From contig CAJNDS010000235.1 of NCBI GenBank assembly GCA_905221605.1, forward strand, positions 27,435 through 91,434: a stretch of DNA of 64,000 bases. Direction: 5' to 3'. Origin of the DNA: Symbiodinium natans. Taxonomy: Eukaryota; Sar; Dinophyceae; Suessiales; Symbiodiniaceae. Positions 18,744 to 32,500 of the stretch are shown here, in pieces. The position numbers were made by a program, and so were the translations under genes. Below the pieces are notes generated by a model. That model saw only the letters and a program-made list of their open reading frames with translations, was not told the origin of the DNA and ran no database searches. How positions within the stretch are numbered: position 1 is the stretch's first letter; each line of letters starts with the position of its first letter.

Positions 18744-19037
18744 TGTGAAGTCGACCAGCACTGGACTTGCACTAAGCCAATGCAATCACAGCCCGGTCAC
18801 GCTGTTTTACGACTTCGTGAGTCCAAGCACTTGTGCAGCTACGCCTGAGTGCGTCCGGTCGGACCGCACAGCAACCTAGGAGCTACTGTACGACTCTACC
18901 GTGCTCAAAGGCACAAGCTCGGTACTTGAGCCAAAATATTGGCATTGTTACGAATTGCAAAACTACACATGCAAGGGAAAACTGCAAGCTGCACTAGCAC
19001 TAAGCAAGCACTCCATGCATGCTTTGACCTGCTCACA
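18744..19037 (-). repeat. LTR (3' LTR relative to the element)
   Basis: 294 bp, beginning TGTGAAGTCG and ending CCTGCTCACA; the ends TGTGA and TCACA form the usual short inverted termini. It differs from the other LTR at two positions, in the stretch CATGCAAGGGAAAACTGC versus CATGCAAAGGAAAACTAC. It contains the spliced-leader-like sequence described separately. Confidence 0.95.
18925..18955 (-). promoter_or_regulatory. Spliced-leader-like sequence in the 3' LTR
   Basis: On the minus strand the LTR reads ATTTTGGCTCAAG, identical to the last 13 nt of the 22-nt dinoflagellate spliced leader. Upstream it reads CGTA, five other bases, GCCA and then ATA before TTTTGG, which follows the leader's CGTAGCCA with small insertions. 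It is near the middle of the LTR. Interpretation as a relic of trans-splicing is inference. Confidence 0.55.
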
Positions 19038-19052
19038 TTCGCCCCTCAGCCG
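19038..19052 (-). promoter_or_regulatory. Candidate polypurine tract
   Basis: Immediately inside the 3' LTR the minus strand reads GAGGGGCGAA and then TGTGAG, the LTR start. It is purine-rich and in the right place for plus-strand priming, but short and interrupted by a C. Confidence 0.4.
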
Positions 19053-19725
19053 AGGCTTCCGGCTCACCAAGAGCTCATAGTGCGTCAAGCACTTCAGCAA
19101 CGCGGCAAATGGGGTAGGGTGAGGGTGTCGCGTGCGACTCTGGTAGAGCCCGCACATCATAAGCATTGGCATGCGGCTTGGGCGGCAGCCCGCACTACCG
19201 GACGGACGCACGACGACAGCAACCCTCCACGACCCTAAACCACCCCAAGTCGCGAGCTCTCACCTTTGTGCAGACAGGCGAGGCTCCAGAGTACTGGGCA
19301 GGTCTTTGTGCTGCTAGTGCAAGCTATGGTACAAATGGTACACTGTACACTACCGGTCCTAAGCTACGGCTACGGCTACTCACCTATCCGGAACTACCCT
19401 ACGGGCTACCAGACTCAGCGAGAGCCGCGCACATGGCTTGTGCCGCAGGCAATGCAGCTCACACGCGCTTCGGCGAGCGCATTGCCGCGACCAGGACACG
19501 GTCCGCAGCACCTGCAAAAGAGCACCCTCAGCACGAGGGGCCACAGGCAGGGCGGAGGAGAAAGGTGCGGGGAATGCAAAATGGGCAGGTTTCCAACCTG
19601 CCGCGGCTTTTCGCCCGCAGTCAAGCAAAAGAAAATGCAAAAGGTTGGCGAAGCAACGTGCCGTGCTGCAACGCCTGCTCTGATAATGCGTGGATGCATA
19701 CCACGCCGCGCCGACTGGCCGCAGC

Positions 19726-22700
19726 CTACTCGATACCCTGTGGAGCAGTGTTGGGGGCACGAGTGGCGTTGCCAGCAACGTTGGAGCTACTGGCTCGCTC
19801 CAACTGAGGGCGCCTTGCGACCGCCTCATCGAGGGAGAATGCCTCAGCCGACACCCTCTGGAAATCCTCGATGTAGGACTGCGCGACCGGGTGCGTCTTG
19901 GGGACCTCAAGCCTAAGCCCTGCCTCCGCATTGGCTTTGCTGCTTGTGGTAAAATTGAGGCTCCCAATCAGCACCACCGCGCCATCAGGCCGCAGTAGGC
20001 AAAGGGCCTTGGCATGGTGAAGCCCTTGGATACCGGTACCTACTTTAGCCCCGCGGCCGTCGCGAGCATAGGCGTCGCGCACGGATGAGCCGCAACCCAC
20101 CTTCACCTCGGCGCCTGCAGCCGCCAAGCGTTTCAACGCTTGCCACTGCAGTTTGGTGCGGTGGCATTGTCCCATGTCGGCGACAATCCGAACGCCTGCG
20201 CCCTTGCTAAGCGACGCTTCGATTGCCTCGATGCAGGATGGGCAATCTAAGCTGTACGCCCGGATGTAGATCACATCCTCTGCTGCTCCAGACCCAAGCA
20301 GCGTTTGGGCGGCCTGAACGTATGGCCCGCCCGCAAGGAATTCCGCTTCTTTGACTGGAGAACTCCTAGCGGGGACTGGGCCCTTGTTCCTCCGGCTGGG
20401 TGTGCGCGCCACAGTGGCAGTGGCGGCACGTTGCACGAAGCCGGACTGTGCGTGGGCTGCGCTCGCTCCATCTGCTGGGGCCGCGGCCAGGTCACGACCC
20501 GCGAGCCCCTGAAAGCAGGAGAGCCCGCGGCTCTTGGCCGCAAGTTGGGAGAAACATCCTTCACTGTTCCCCAAACCCAACACAACCTTACCCTTAGCCA
20601 GGGCTTCGGAGGCGGTACTCCGAATGGAGTCTGTGAGCGCAGGACCCGCGCCTCGCTGGGCCGCGTGCAAAAACCCTAGGGATCGAGCGGTGTCCATTGC
20701 GGCATCGCAATGCCCGCAACGTCCCTCTGCTAGGTAAGCACGACAGCCACAGGCAGCTGTCTCCTCCTTGAGGTGCACCCAAACTTTATGGGTCACCCCT
20801 TTCTTAGTGCTCGCGACCTCAAACGTCGCTTCAGAGCCAAGGAGTTGAGACAGCCGCGCCTCAGGGGCCGCGGTGTTGCCATGTCGCAGATGCGCAATGC
20901 GATTGGCAACGGCACGACTCACGTACCACAGAACAGCGCTGCACAAGATCACTACTACCAGAGTGATGGCTGTTCCGGCGACCCACACTGTCCGCCTGGC
21001 CCCATGACCGATTTCCTCGACCACGTCGGCCGAAATTGTTGCAACCGCGTGCATGGAGTCCTCGACAACATGCACAGCCCCGCGGTGCAACTGCAAGGCA
21101 ATCGGCGCCGACGCTGCAGCCGCCAGGCCCCACCAGCCGTTGATGTTCCCGTTGAGGGCGTGCATCAACCGATTGAGGAGCCCGCGACCCAGGAAAAAGG
21201 GGGTCCGCGGCGGAAGCGGAACACTTGGCGGCGGCCGGGCCGACCCGCACGGGAAGGCTGGGACCCAGCTTGTGCTTGGGCGGGGTTGGAGCGCGGCAAC
21301 TATGCCCGCGGCGTAAGCGCCCCAGGCGTACCTGCCCCTCCCCTTGGGCTTGCCCTTGGCATCGGACTTGCCTCTGCCCTTCGGCTTGCCCTGGCCCTTG
21401 CCACGGGCGTCTGCCCAAGCACTCCAAGGGTCGCGGCCCTTGCCGTACGTCGCCTCTTCGCGACGTCGCTTACCGCCCCTCTTCTTGTGTTTGTTTCTAA
21501 GAAGAGGTTGGATGGTTTCTTGGTCCATCGCACGATTGGCCAGAAGGATCTCGTACTCCAGCTCGTCCTGGCTGCTTTCGGAGCCAGAGTCCCTCTCTTC
21601 GCCACGCCGCGGATCAGGGATCCCGCGAGAGACGACCTCTGCCAAACGGAGAGGGGTGCTGCAGCGAAAGCACAGCTGCCTGAATGAAAGATTCCATTCA
21701 TAGCAGTTAGGGCACTGCCACCCTGCTATGCGGAGCGCCTCGCTGATGTGATCATCGCGCTCCGCCTTCTCCGCCTGGCGCCGCTCTCGCTTCTTGGCGC
21801 GCTCGGCCGCCTGCGCCTCCTCGGCCGCCTGGAGGGCTTCAGCGAGTTCCTCATCGCTGAGAAGCCTCGCGGCATCCGCCCGCGCTTGTTGTTCTTCAAG
21901 CTCTTCGGCAGAAAACCTCCGCCTCCATTGCTCTGGCGCGGTTTGAGGGTCTACCTCCCACCACCCGATGTCGATCCCGTTGATCCATCGGCCGTCGCAC
22001 GGGGCACCCGCATTCGGGCCGCCCGCGTGCGTGGTGAGGCACTGGTCCTCGGTAACCGGGTTGATGGCTTCGCAGAAGAAGCACCGCCAGCTGCCGTAGG
22101 GGTAAAAGCGGCCTTCGACGTAGGCTCGGTTGGCTGGGAGGGCGACATCGTCCGCCTCATCCGCGGTGCCTGCCTCCATCTCAACCGAGACCTCCTCGTC
22201 CTTGACAACCTCAGCTTCCTCCTCCTGTTCCTCCTTGACCAGGGGCTTGCTCCCGGCCAACGTTGAGGTGGGACTCAGTGCGAACCTCGGCGCGCATCAA
22301 AATGACGTCAAGGCTGTCCGCGGCTGGGTCGCCCGCGAAGAAGGAATCGATCTCCTGGGCATGGAGATCGTCAAGAGGCGTCACCAGGTCTGGCGAGTAA
22401 TCCCGCTTGGAACGACGCTCTGCAAGGCGTTGCTGAACGTCGCTCGTCGGCGGCTCGAGGGCCCGCCCGCGCGGAGCGGCCTCCCGCCGAGGTCCATGCT
22501 CGGCCTCCTCCGTGGGCTCGCTCTTGGGCGTGGACCCTCCACCGCTACTCTCTGGAGCGGGATCCAGCGCGGGGTCATCGCGAAGCCACCCCGGTGGATG
22601 ACTACCACCATAAATGTGGTGCGATCCGTCCTCAAGCTGGATTCGGTCCCCTCTCTTCAGGAGCGGGACCTTCGAGTGATCGTACCCGTTGGCTTTGTGG

Positions 22701-25700
22701 TACCGAATCACTCGGAGCATGGGCACCTCCCCATACCCACCGTCCTTTCCTCGGCGGAACAACCGTCCCTGCCAGTCTTGACGAAAAGGGTCAAGAGGTG
22801 CGGAGGGGCTGATCCCCAGGTTGGGCGGAAGAGAGGCGCCATGGCAGGCCGCCTGATGCAAGTGGTATTGCACCAGCGACTCAAAGGCCAGCCCGCATCC
22901 AGGAGCTGAGCATCCATAGTGGCCGTCAGCGTTGGGGCGAGGCACCTCTGGGGCCGGGGCGGACTGGACGGTCCCGCCTCTTGAAGGCCTGGCGGAACTG
23001 CTCGATCCCGCACCCCCGGGGGCATCCTGACCATCGTCAGACACCTCTTCCCCGTCGGCGCCTTCCCCGGCCGCCCGATTCTCTCCCTCACGGCGCAGAG
23101 TTTTGAGGGATTCCTCACGCTTGGTGATCTTTTCTAGCTTCACCATCGCGGTTCCCGCCACCTCCAGTATCTTCGACTGGAGCTTCTGCGCTCTCAGAAG
23201 AGCTTCGGACCGCGCGAGGTTCCTTCGCGCTGCTGACCACCGTTTGGCCAAGCTCGAGGAACCCTTCCTCTGTGCTCTCGGCCTGGGCCCCATCAGCGGG
23301 CTCCTCGTCCTCCTTCACCTTGACCGCGGCTGGAGGCGCCCGCGTGTCGGGAAGATCCGAGCTGGAACTATCTTCCTCGACACCTTCAGCTTCTTGGGCT
23401 GCCTCTTCCTCGAGCGAGTCTTCGGCCTCGAGGACATTGGGGCCAGGGACGTTGCGCCTAGGGTACACCTTGGGCTTCGCTGGAACGATCGAAGTCTTAG
23501 GAGCCCCTGAGGGACGCCCTTTGGCCTTAGGCGCGGCCTTAGGAGGGGTAACAGGTTGGGCGGCCCCCGCGGCCATGACACGGCCCGCAGGGGCCAGCAC
23601 AACCGTCGAGGAGCTCGCCGCGCCACTGCTGGCCGCAGCAGCTTGGGACGCTTGGACCGTGCCCAGTTTCGGTCCTCGCCCCAACGGCGGGTGGGGGCCC
23701 GCACTGGTGTCGCCTAAACTCCTTAGGTCGACATGCTGGATCAACCGATCCACTTCTAACTCAGCTATTAAGACTGAGTAAACAGGTGAGCCTTTGGGGA
23801 GTGCCCAGATGCGGGAGATGCCGGTGGCTCTAATCTGGCCAGTGAGAGCCACCCCATCTGCTCCCGCATAGATAGGCACTCCGGCGTCCCGCAGGACCGC
23901 CAACCGGACCTCGACTATGCAAGTCGATCCGCGGCGGAACCCGCGTCTCCCGTCCTCCCACTGCGTGGGGCAGTGCCCTAGGACGTGGTGCACCCCGAGG
24001 CGGCCTCCCGGCCCGCCGCCGGGGATCAAGCCATTCTGAATCAGGCTTGGCACGACATGCAGGTCCGTGCCGTGCCACATGGCCGGGCCATACCGATATA
24101 TAAGATCGTTGATGGCGGTCTCACTTAGGCCCTCCATCATGAACCCCATAGGATGGCCGCAATCGGCCGAGTGGCCTTGAAAGGCACGCAAGAAGCCAGC
24201 GTGCGAGGTATCCAACCTCGGTTTCCGCTGGTTGGCGTCGTGCGCGACCGCCTGGTTGTACTGGTTGATGGTGATGCCGAGTTGCTCGATCAACTCATCA
24301 ACCGGGTAGAGGCCGCCCGGAGCGAACCGGCCTCTACAACCAGCTTCGCCGTGCCGCATGCATCGGACTAGCATACGCTGCACGTCGTCGATCGTGGGCG
24401 GGCCCCTTCGGCCCTTAGGGCCTGGACTCTTGCTCTTGCCCCTGCCCTTCGACCCTCCTCCACCCATCGCGGCACTGAGGCCCGCGGCTTTGCTGGACCT
24501 CCGATGGGCGAGGAAAACCTGACGCGCCCTTGAGCGGCCAGGACACGGCCCGCTGCAAGGGGCCGGTGTGCAGTAGTGGTAGGCAGCCGCTCCCGCGCGG
24601 CCAGGGCACGGCCCGCAGCGGGGCCTTGTGGTTGACCACGAAGGTCCGGGCGACCGATCGGTCGCTCCCGCGCGGTCTGGTCGCGACCCGCAGCGGGGCG
24701 CAGTGCACAGGCACGAACGCGGGGAGGGACTACCTACCCTAGGTTCTACAACACACTTGAACCGCTGCGGCGGGGGTTTGGGGAGTTTCCTTAAGGTCTG
24801 GGCTCTAAGGCTTCTAAGGCTTCTGCTTCGACCTTGGACCGAACCTCTAGGCCTGCTTGCAAAACACTGGCTGCGAGACAGAGGAACGAAGCTGCACGCG
24901 ACGAACGACGAAAAATCCTTCTGCCCGCAGACCGGCGACCTGGGAAACGGCCCGCCCCAAAAACACCCGCCCTGAACACAGAAACACCCGAACAGCCCCA
25001 ACATCCTGAGCATCAGAACGCGCGTGGGGTGATTCTGGTCTGAGCGCGCCGCGTCATGGTTCGCGCGCTTGGTGTTGTGCGCACCGCGAACGCCTAAGGC
25101 TTCAAGAGCAGACGACGCGCTCTGCGGAGCCGCGACTGCCCCCTTGGCGCACGCTTCGCGCACCGCCCCCTCGGCTTGGGCATCAGTGAAAAACTGCCCA
25201 TCAATGACCCTACCCGTCCTAACAGTAAGATCATCCACGTAGGCTATCCACTCCTTAGTATACTTAAGGCGCCTACCTCTGCCGGGGGCATAGGCCCTAT
25301 CAACCACAAAGTTGAAATCATCTGGGCCGTTAATCGGGCCAAAGGTGAGGCCGACAGGGAGATATTTCCCTGATCTTGCCACAATGGCCAACACCTCGCG
25401 AGCACGCTTGGTGTTCCTAATTTGATTAAACCCACTAACCGCATCCACGAAGGTATACCAAACCGAACCTACTGCGGCGGCGAGCACATCGCTACCCCGC
25501 CGACAATAGTACGTGGAGCGCTTGATTCGGGCATTCACACGGCGGTAGTCAACCACCAAGCGTCGCTTCCTATGCCGCTTGTAGCTGGGCATTTCCTTGG
25601 TCGGAAACGGCGCAGATCCCCAAGCCGAGCTGCCGCGGATCAACTGACCCCGCTTGCATTCTTCTTCAAGCTTGTCGTCGACCCATTGCGCGGACTCGCC

Positions 25701-28700
25701 CCTCAAACTGTGAGGCTGGGACGAGACCGGCGGCCCGGTGGGAATGCAGTCATGGGCGAACTTCCTGACCGTGGTCCTGGTGGTGTCCTCCACCCAGAAC
25801 CCAGCGGCCTTTCGCCGTACGACCTCCCTGACGGCTGCGATGTCAGCATCGGTCAGCCCTGGTCTGGTTGGTCCAGGCTCGATCTTCAAACCCGACCATA
25901 CGAGGTCTCTATAGGCCTCGGTGCGCCTAGGATCCTCCGCGACCTTCTCGCCCGCAAGAGCATAGACCTCAAGGTCAGCCCGGACGGAATCCCAGTCCTT
26001 GGCGTACGCCTTGGTTCGCCAAAACGCTTCCTTCTCAGCGGCGTACTTATCCACCTCCTTATCCAGCTCCGCACGCTCTGCTGGCGTGAGGTCCTCGCCC
26101 GAGCGCACGTCCGGGAGGGGAACGACTGGAGAGGGCTGTGGCGCAGCCGCGGCGCTATCTGCACCCGCAGTGGCTGGAAAGCTTTCAACTGCAGCGGTGC
26201 ACAGCTCTTCTGCGCCCCTCAGACCAAGGTCCTGGAGCGATGCGCAGAAAGCCGCCCCTATGAGGTTGTAGTCGGCTTGCGCGCGCACAACGTGCTTGTG
26301 CTGCACTGCGCCTAACGCATCCGGCCTACTACACCTCAAACCTACCGATTCTAAGCTGAAATCGGCGAGCCACAGGGCCCCGCTCTCAACGAGGTTGTCG
26401 CGGCCACTGGCCCGCGCGAACTGGCATATGTCAGCCCGCACGAAAGCCCAAGGCCAGCGTGGCTCTGCGAGCGTCCCAAACAAGGCGCCCCACTCCTCTA
26501 GCCGCCAGGGTTCCCACTCGCCTTTTTGTGCCTGCAAATGCAGCGCGACGTGGGCGCCCGCGCGCGTGCGTTCCTGCGCACACCGGACGACTAGCTGAAG
26601 GAAAGCCCGGGGCACATTCTTGCCCTCAAGCCCAATCACGAGCACCTTCGGCTCTGCGCGCGAAACAGCGCCGCTAATTGCCTCTAAGTGCCCTTCTGCG
26701 GCCAGGTTCCAGGCGATCCCGTAGGCCTGCTTGCCTTGCACAAAAGCTGGAACAACCCTGTACCCGTGCCTCCTAGCCGCGTCGGAAACGACCGCGTCAC
26801 CCCAAGCAACCTCTAAGACATCGGCAATCCCTCCAAGGAAATACTGCCGGAACCAACTCTCGACAGCACCCGACTCTGGGGAAGCCCTAGGCTGCAACAC
26901 GCGGGGTTCCGCGACCAAGAGGTCCGCGAGGGCCTCTCGGATCGAGAGCACACCCGTTCTGGCGCGAGACGCTCTCTCGAGCGTCCTGTCCTGCAACGAG
27001 TACGCTCCCTTGTCCAACTTCCTGGCCGAGGCTGCAGCAAGCACGCCGTCGCGGTTCAGGTCGACCTTGGAAATGATCTCCCTGACGGTAACCGCTTCGT
27101 GGGCCGGACGAGTCCCCTCTGAAAGCGTGAGCGCACCGTCCTCGGTGATGTATGCAAGCCGCCATTTGACGCGAACCCCGCTGGCGTCGGGGAGATAGCG
27201 GTGCACGCCGACCTGCGCACGGGCAGCATCTACCTGCGTGACCCGTCCTAACCTGCACACCTTAGGGCCTCCACCTACACCCCGATAGGCAATGCGGTCG
27301 CCAAGGCGGAGGACGAAGTCCCTCCCGCGCCTGGTCAGCGTGAACTCCACTTGCTTGGCGTCGCCTTGAACCTGTTGCCCTAAGCTGGGGCGAGACGAGC
27401 CGTCCCCGCCGGTTCCATCGTCCTCAAAGACGACCGGCTCGCGGGATTCCGCGCCATCTGCATCCGCAGGAACAAGAATGCAGTCTTCTGCGTGCGCCTC
27501 CATCGGGCCGCGCCGGGAGGAAGAAGTACCCCCCGACTCCATCGACACGGGCTCCAAGGTGAGCCTGTGGCCCTTGACTTCCAACACGCGCCAGGGGCCG
27601 GTCAGACCCGGTTTCCAAGGCACACGCCCCGCCCCCTCTGAACGGGCCCTCGGAGCGTTCCAGACCACTCGGTCGCCTGGCTTAAGGTCCACAGTGCGCC
27701 TATGGCGATTTGCAAGTTTCGCCCGCGCTTCTGAAGACCGCGTCCAGTGCTCTCGGACCGCAGCAGCTAGCTCCGAGAACTGTTTGAATTGGCTCCGAGC
27801 CCAATCAGAGATGGGTTCAAACTGCAAGGCGTCTCGCAGGACGTCCTTTTCAAGTGGTAGAGCGAGCGACCAGCTCCGCTCTAGGTCCCTCGGGGTATAC
27901 CCGTGGGGTCCCGGAGTGTCATCTATGACGTACTCCGCCACCACGAGCCAATCCGACCAAGCTTCGGAAAGGGAGGCGCCGACTTGCCTGACGACCGCCC
28001 CCAGCACCTTTTGAACTTCTTGGTGGACTCGCTCGTTTGCGCCCAACCCACAAGGCCTCAAGGGCGCGCTGAACCGCCACTCGGTCCCAAGCATAGCGCT
28101 GAGTTCTGCCATGAGCGCATTCTTGAACTCTGGCCCTCTATCCGACCTGATGAGGCTCGGGATCGTCCTGCTGCGAAGCACACAGCGCACGAACGCCCTC
28201 CTGACTTCAGCATGAGTCAGAGACCTCATCGGCTCGAGGAGGACAGCATGACTGAGGCAATCGAAGTACGTAAGCGAGTACCTATGCCCCTCCCTGTCCT
28301 CTCGGTTCGGACCTTCACAGTCCACGCTGACGTCCTGCCAGCATGTCTCGGCGCCACATTTGACCGCACGAGCTTCAACCTTCGTCGGTCGAGAGCGGCC
28401 TTTAATGCAAGCGAGACATTTGGCGACCCAGGTCCGCACATCTTTCTCTAAGTCGGGCCACCAGACTGCCCTCTCTAGCAGCTTGACGGTAACCTCAGCA
28501 GACCTATGGGCCCCAAGGACTCCACAGTGGACTGAATTATAGCAAGCGCGGCGCCAGGTCACCCCATTCGCGCCCGCAGCCCCGTTGGGAACCACTGGGA
28601 CAACGACGGTTTGACCCGTCCTGAGGGTCACCTCGCGCTCAAGCAACCCGTCTCCGGATATCTCCATTGGCGGCTCTGGCTTGCGAATCGAGCCGCCAAT

Positions 28701-28900
28701 GAGGGATCGCGCCGCTGACCCTCGTACCACGCCGTACGAAGGGATCCCGTGACTCGGAACTCCGAAATGTTCGCCGCGTCCCTTGCCTCGACCGCAAGCT
28801 GCTCACGACGATTTTCGTCCTCCTCCGCGATCAGGCTCAAAGACGGAACACCGCCCTTAAACTCGACCTTGACCTTGGTTGAGGAATGGTCCCAAATGCA
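19726..28900 (-). pseudogene. Copy A polyprotein fragment (integrase to PLD-like domain), several frame breaks
   Basis: The homologue of the 3' ~9 kb of the copy B frame, about 99% alike by eye. It has at least three frame disruptions relative to B: one base fewer at about 28690 (GAGCCGCC versus GAGCCCGCC); 13 bases more at about 23210-23225 (GGACCGCGCGAGGTTCC...); and five bases fewer at about 22250 (GGGGCTTGCTCC versus GGGGCTCTTTTTGCTCC). The open parts are 28730-23115, 23293-22211 and 22260-19726. It is uninterrupted where copy B breaks (GCAAGTCG at about 23910 versus GCAGTCG), so its Tpt1-like domain is complete. The 5' part is beyond the gap. Confidence 0.88.
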
Positions 28901-29000
28901 NNNNNNNNNNNNNNNNNNNNNNNNNNNNNNNNNNNNNNNNNNNNNNNNNNNNNNNNNNNNNNNNNNNNNNNNNNNNNNNNNNNNNNNNNNNNNNNNNNNN
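28901..29000. other. Assembly gap, 100 N
   Basis: Exactly 100 unknown bases, a conventional placeholder for unknown length. It interrupts copy A within the post-RNase H region and joins it to a point 159 bp inside the 3' end of copy B. Frames that run through it are meaningless. Confidence 0.98.
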
Positions 29001-29529
29001 ACCGGACGGACGCACGACGACAGCAACCCTCCACGACCCTAAACCACCCCAAGTCGCGAGCTCTCACCTTTGTGCAGACAGGCGAGGCTCCAGAGTACTG
29101 GGCAGGTCTTTGTGCTGCTAGTGCAAGCTATGGTACAAATGGTACACTGTACACTACCGGTCCTAAGCTACGGCTACGGCTACTCACCTATCCGGAACTA
29201 CCCTACGGGCTACCAGACTCAGCGAGAGCCGCGCACATGGCTTGTGCCGCAGGCAATGCAGCTCACACGCGCTTCGGCGAGCGCATTGCCGCGACCAGGA
29301 CACGGTCCGCAGCACCTGCAAAAGAGCACCCTCAGCACGAGGGGCCACAGGCAGGGCGGAGGAGAAAGGTGCGGGGAATGCAAAATGGGCAGGTTTCAAA
29401 CCTGCCGCGGCTTTTCGCCCGCAGTCAAGCAAAAGAAAATGCAAAAGGTTGGCGAAGCAACGTGCCGTGCTGCAACGCCTGCTCTGATAATGCGTGGATG
29501 CATACCACGCCGCGCCGACTGGCCGCAGC

Positions 29530-32500
29530 CTACTCGATACCCTGTGGAGCAGTGTTGGGGGCACGAGTGGCGTTGCCAGCAACGTTGGAGCTACTGGCTC
29601 GCTCCAACTGAGGGCGCTTTGCGGCCGCCTCATCGAGGGAGAATGCCTCAGCCGACACCCTCTGGAAATCCTCGATATAGGACTGCGCGACCGGGTGCGT
29701 CTTGGCGACCTCAAGCCTAAGCCCTGCCTCCGCATTGGCTTTGCTGCTCGTGGTAAAATTGAGGCTCCCAATCAGCACCACCGCGCCATCAGGCCGCAGT
29801 AGGCAAAGGGCCTTGGCATGGTGAAGCCCTTGAATCCCAGTGCCTACCTTAGCCCCGCGGCCGTCGCGAGCATAGGCGTCGCGCACGGATGTGCCGCAAC
29901 CCACCTTCACCTCGGCGCCTGCAGCCGCCAAGCGTTTCAACGCTTGCCACTGCAGTTTGGTGCGGTGGCATTGTCCCATGTCGGCGACAATCCGAACGCC
30001 TGCGCCCTTGCTGAGCGACGCTTCGATTGCCTCGATGCAGGATGGGCAATCTAGGCTGTATGCCCGGATGGAGATCATATCCTCTGCTGCTCCAGACCCA
30101 AGCAGCGTTTGGGCGGCCTGAACGTATGGCCCGCCCGCAAGGAATTCCGCTTCTTTGACTGGAGAACTCCTAGCGGGGACTGGGCCCTTGTTCCTCCGGC
30201 TGGGTGTGCGCGCTACAGTGGCAGTGGCGGCACGTTGCACGAAGCCGGACTGTGCGTGGGCTGCGCTCGCTCCATCTGCTGGGGCCGCGGCCAGGTCACG
30301 ACCCGCGAGCCCCTGAAAGCAGGAGAGCCCGCGGCTCTTGGCCGCAAGTTGGGAGAAACATCCTTCACTGTTCCCCAAACCCAACACAACCTTACCCTTA
30401 GCCAGGGCTTCGGAGGCGGTACTCCGAATGGAGTCTGTGAGCGCAGGACCCGCGCCTCGCTGGGCCGCGTGCAGAAACCCTAGGGAACGAGCGGTGTCCA
30501 TTGCGGCATCGCAATGCCCGCAACGTCCCTCTACCAGGTAAGCACGACAGCCACAGGCAGCTGTCTCCTCCTTGAGGTGCACCCAAACTTTATGGGTCAC
30601 CCCTTTCTTAGTGCTCGCGACTTCAAACGTCGCTTCAGAGCCAAGGAGTTGAGACAGCCGCGCCTCAGGGGCCGCGGTGTTGCCATGTCGCAGATGCGCA
30701 ATGCGATTGGCAACGGCACGACTCACGTACCACAGAACAGCGCTGCACAAGATCACTACTACCAGAGTGATGGCTGTTCCGGCGACCCACACGGTCCGCC
30801 TGGCCCCATGACCGATTTCCTCGACAACGTCGGCCGAAATTGTTGCAACCGCGTGCATGGAGTCCTCGACAACATGCACAGCCCCGCGGTGCAACTGCAA
30901 GGCAATCGGCGCCGACGCTGCAGCCGCCAGGCCCCACCAGCCGTTGATGTTCCCGTTGAGGGCGTGCATCAACCGATTGAGGAGCCCGCGACCCAAGAAA
31001 AAGGGGGTCCGCGGCGGAAGCGGAACACTTGGCGGCGGCCGGGCCGACCCGCACGGGAAGGCTGGGACCCAGCTTGTGCTTGGGCGGGGTTGGAGCGCGG
31101 CAACTATGCCCGCGGCGTAAGCGCCCCAGGCAGACCTGCCCCTCCCCTTGGGCTTGCCCTTGGCATCGGACTTGCCTCTGCCCTTCGGCTTGCCCTGGCC
31201 CTTGCCACGGGCGTCTGCCCAAGCACTCCAAGGGTCGCGGCCCTTGCCGTACGTCGCCTCTTCGCGACGTCGCTTACCGCCCCTCTTCTTGTGTTTGTTT
31301 CTAAGAAGAGGTTGGATGGTTTCTTGGTCCATCGCACGATTGGCCAGAAGGATCTCGTACTCCAGCTCGTCCTGGCTGCTTTCGGAGCCAGAGTCCCTCT
31401 CTTCGCCACGCCGCGGATCAGGGATCCCGCGAGAAACGACCTCTGCCAAACGGAGAGGGGTGCTGCAGCGAAAGCACAGCTGCCTGAATGAAAGATTCCA
31501 TTCATAGCAGTTAGGGCACTGCCACCCTGCTATGCGGAGCGCCTCGCTGATGTGATCATCGCGCTCCGCCTTCTCCGCCTGGCGCCGCTCTCGCTTCTTG
31601 GCGCGCTCGGCCGCCTGCGCCTCCTCGGCCACCTGGAGGGCTTCAGCGAGTTCCTCATCGCTGAGAAGCCTCGCGGCATCCGCCCGCGCTTGTTGTTCTT
31701 CAAGCTCTTCGGCAGAAAACCTCCGCCTCCATTGCTCTGGCGCGGTTTGAGGGTCTACCTCCCACCACCCGATGTCAATCCCGTTGATCCATCGGCCGTC
31801 GCACGGGGCACCCGCTTTCGGGCCGCCCGCGTGCGTGGTGAGGCACTGGTCCTCGGTAACCGGGTTGATGGCTTCGCAGAAGAAGCACCGCCAGCTGCCG
31901 TAGGGGTAAAAGCGGCCTTCGACGTAGGCTCGGTTGGCTGGGAGGGCGACATCGTCCGCCTCATCCGCGGTGCCTGCCTCAATCTCAACCGAGACCTCCT
32001 CGTCCTTGACAACCTCAGCTTCCTCCTCCTGTTCCTCCTTGACCAGGGGCTCTTTTTGCTCCCGGCCAACGTTGAGGTGGGACTCAGTGCGAACCTCGGC
32101 GCGCATCAAAATGACGTCAAGGCTGTCCGCGGCTGGGTCGCCCGCGAAGAAGGAATCGATCTCCTGGGCATGGAGATCGTCAAGAGGCGTCACCAGGTCT
32201 GGCGAGTAATCCCGCTTGGAACGACGCTCTGCAAGGCGTTGCTGAACGTCGCTCGTCGGCGGCTCGAGGGCCCGCCCGCGCGGAGCGGCCTCCCGCCGAG
32301 GTCCATGCTCGGCCTCCTCCGTGGGCTCGCTCTTGGGCGTGGACCCTCCACCGCTACTCTCTGGAGCGGGATCCAGCTCGGGGTCATCGCGAAGCCACCC
32401 CGGTGGATGACTACCACCATAAATGTGGTGCGATCCGTCCTCAAGCTGGATTCGGTCCCCTCTCTTCAGGAGCGGGACCTTCGAGTGATCGTACCCGTTG

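Noticed and set aside
17737-18745. Several ORFs rich in Trp/Ser/Pro or Ile/Tyr
   Set aside because: They are readings of the 16-bp minisatellite and of AT-rich simple sequence.
19038-28900. Plus-strand ORFs of 200-390 codons across both copies
   Set aside because: They are antisense shadows of the G+C-rich polyprotein and contain no domain; the minus-strand frame holds all motifs.
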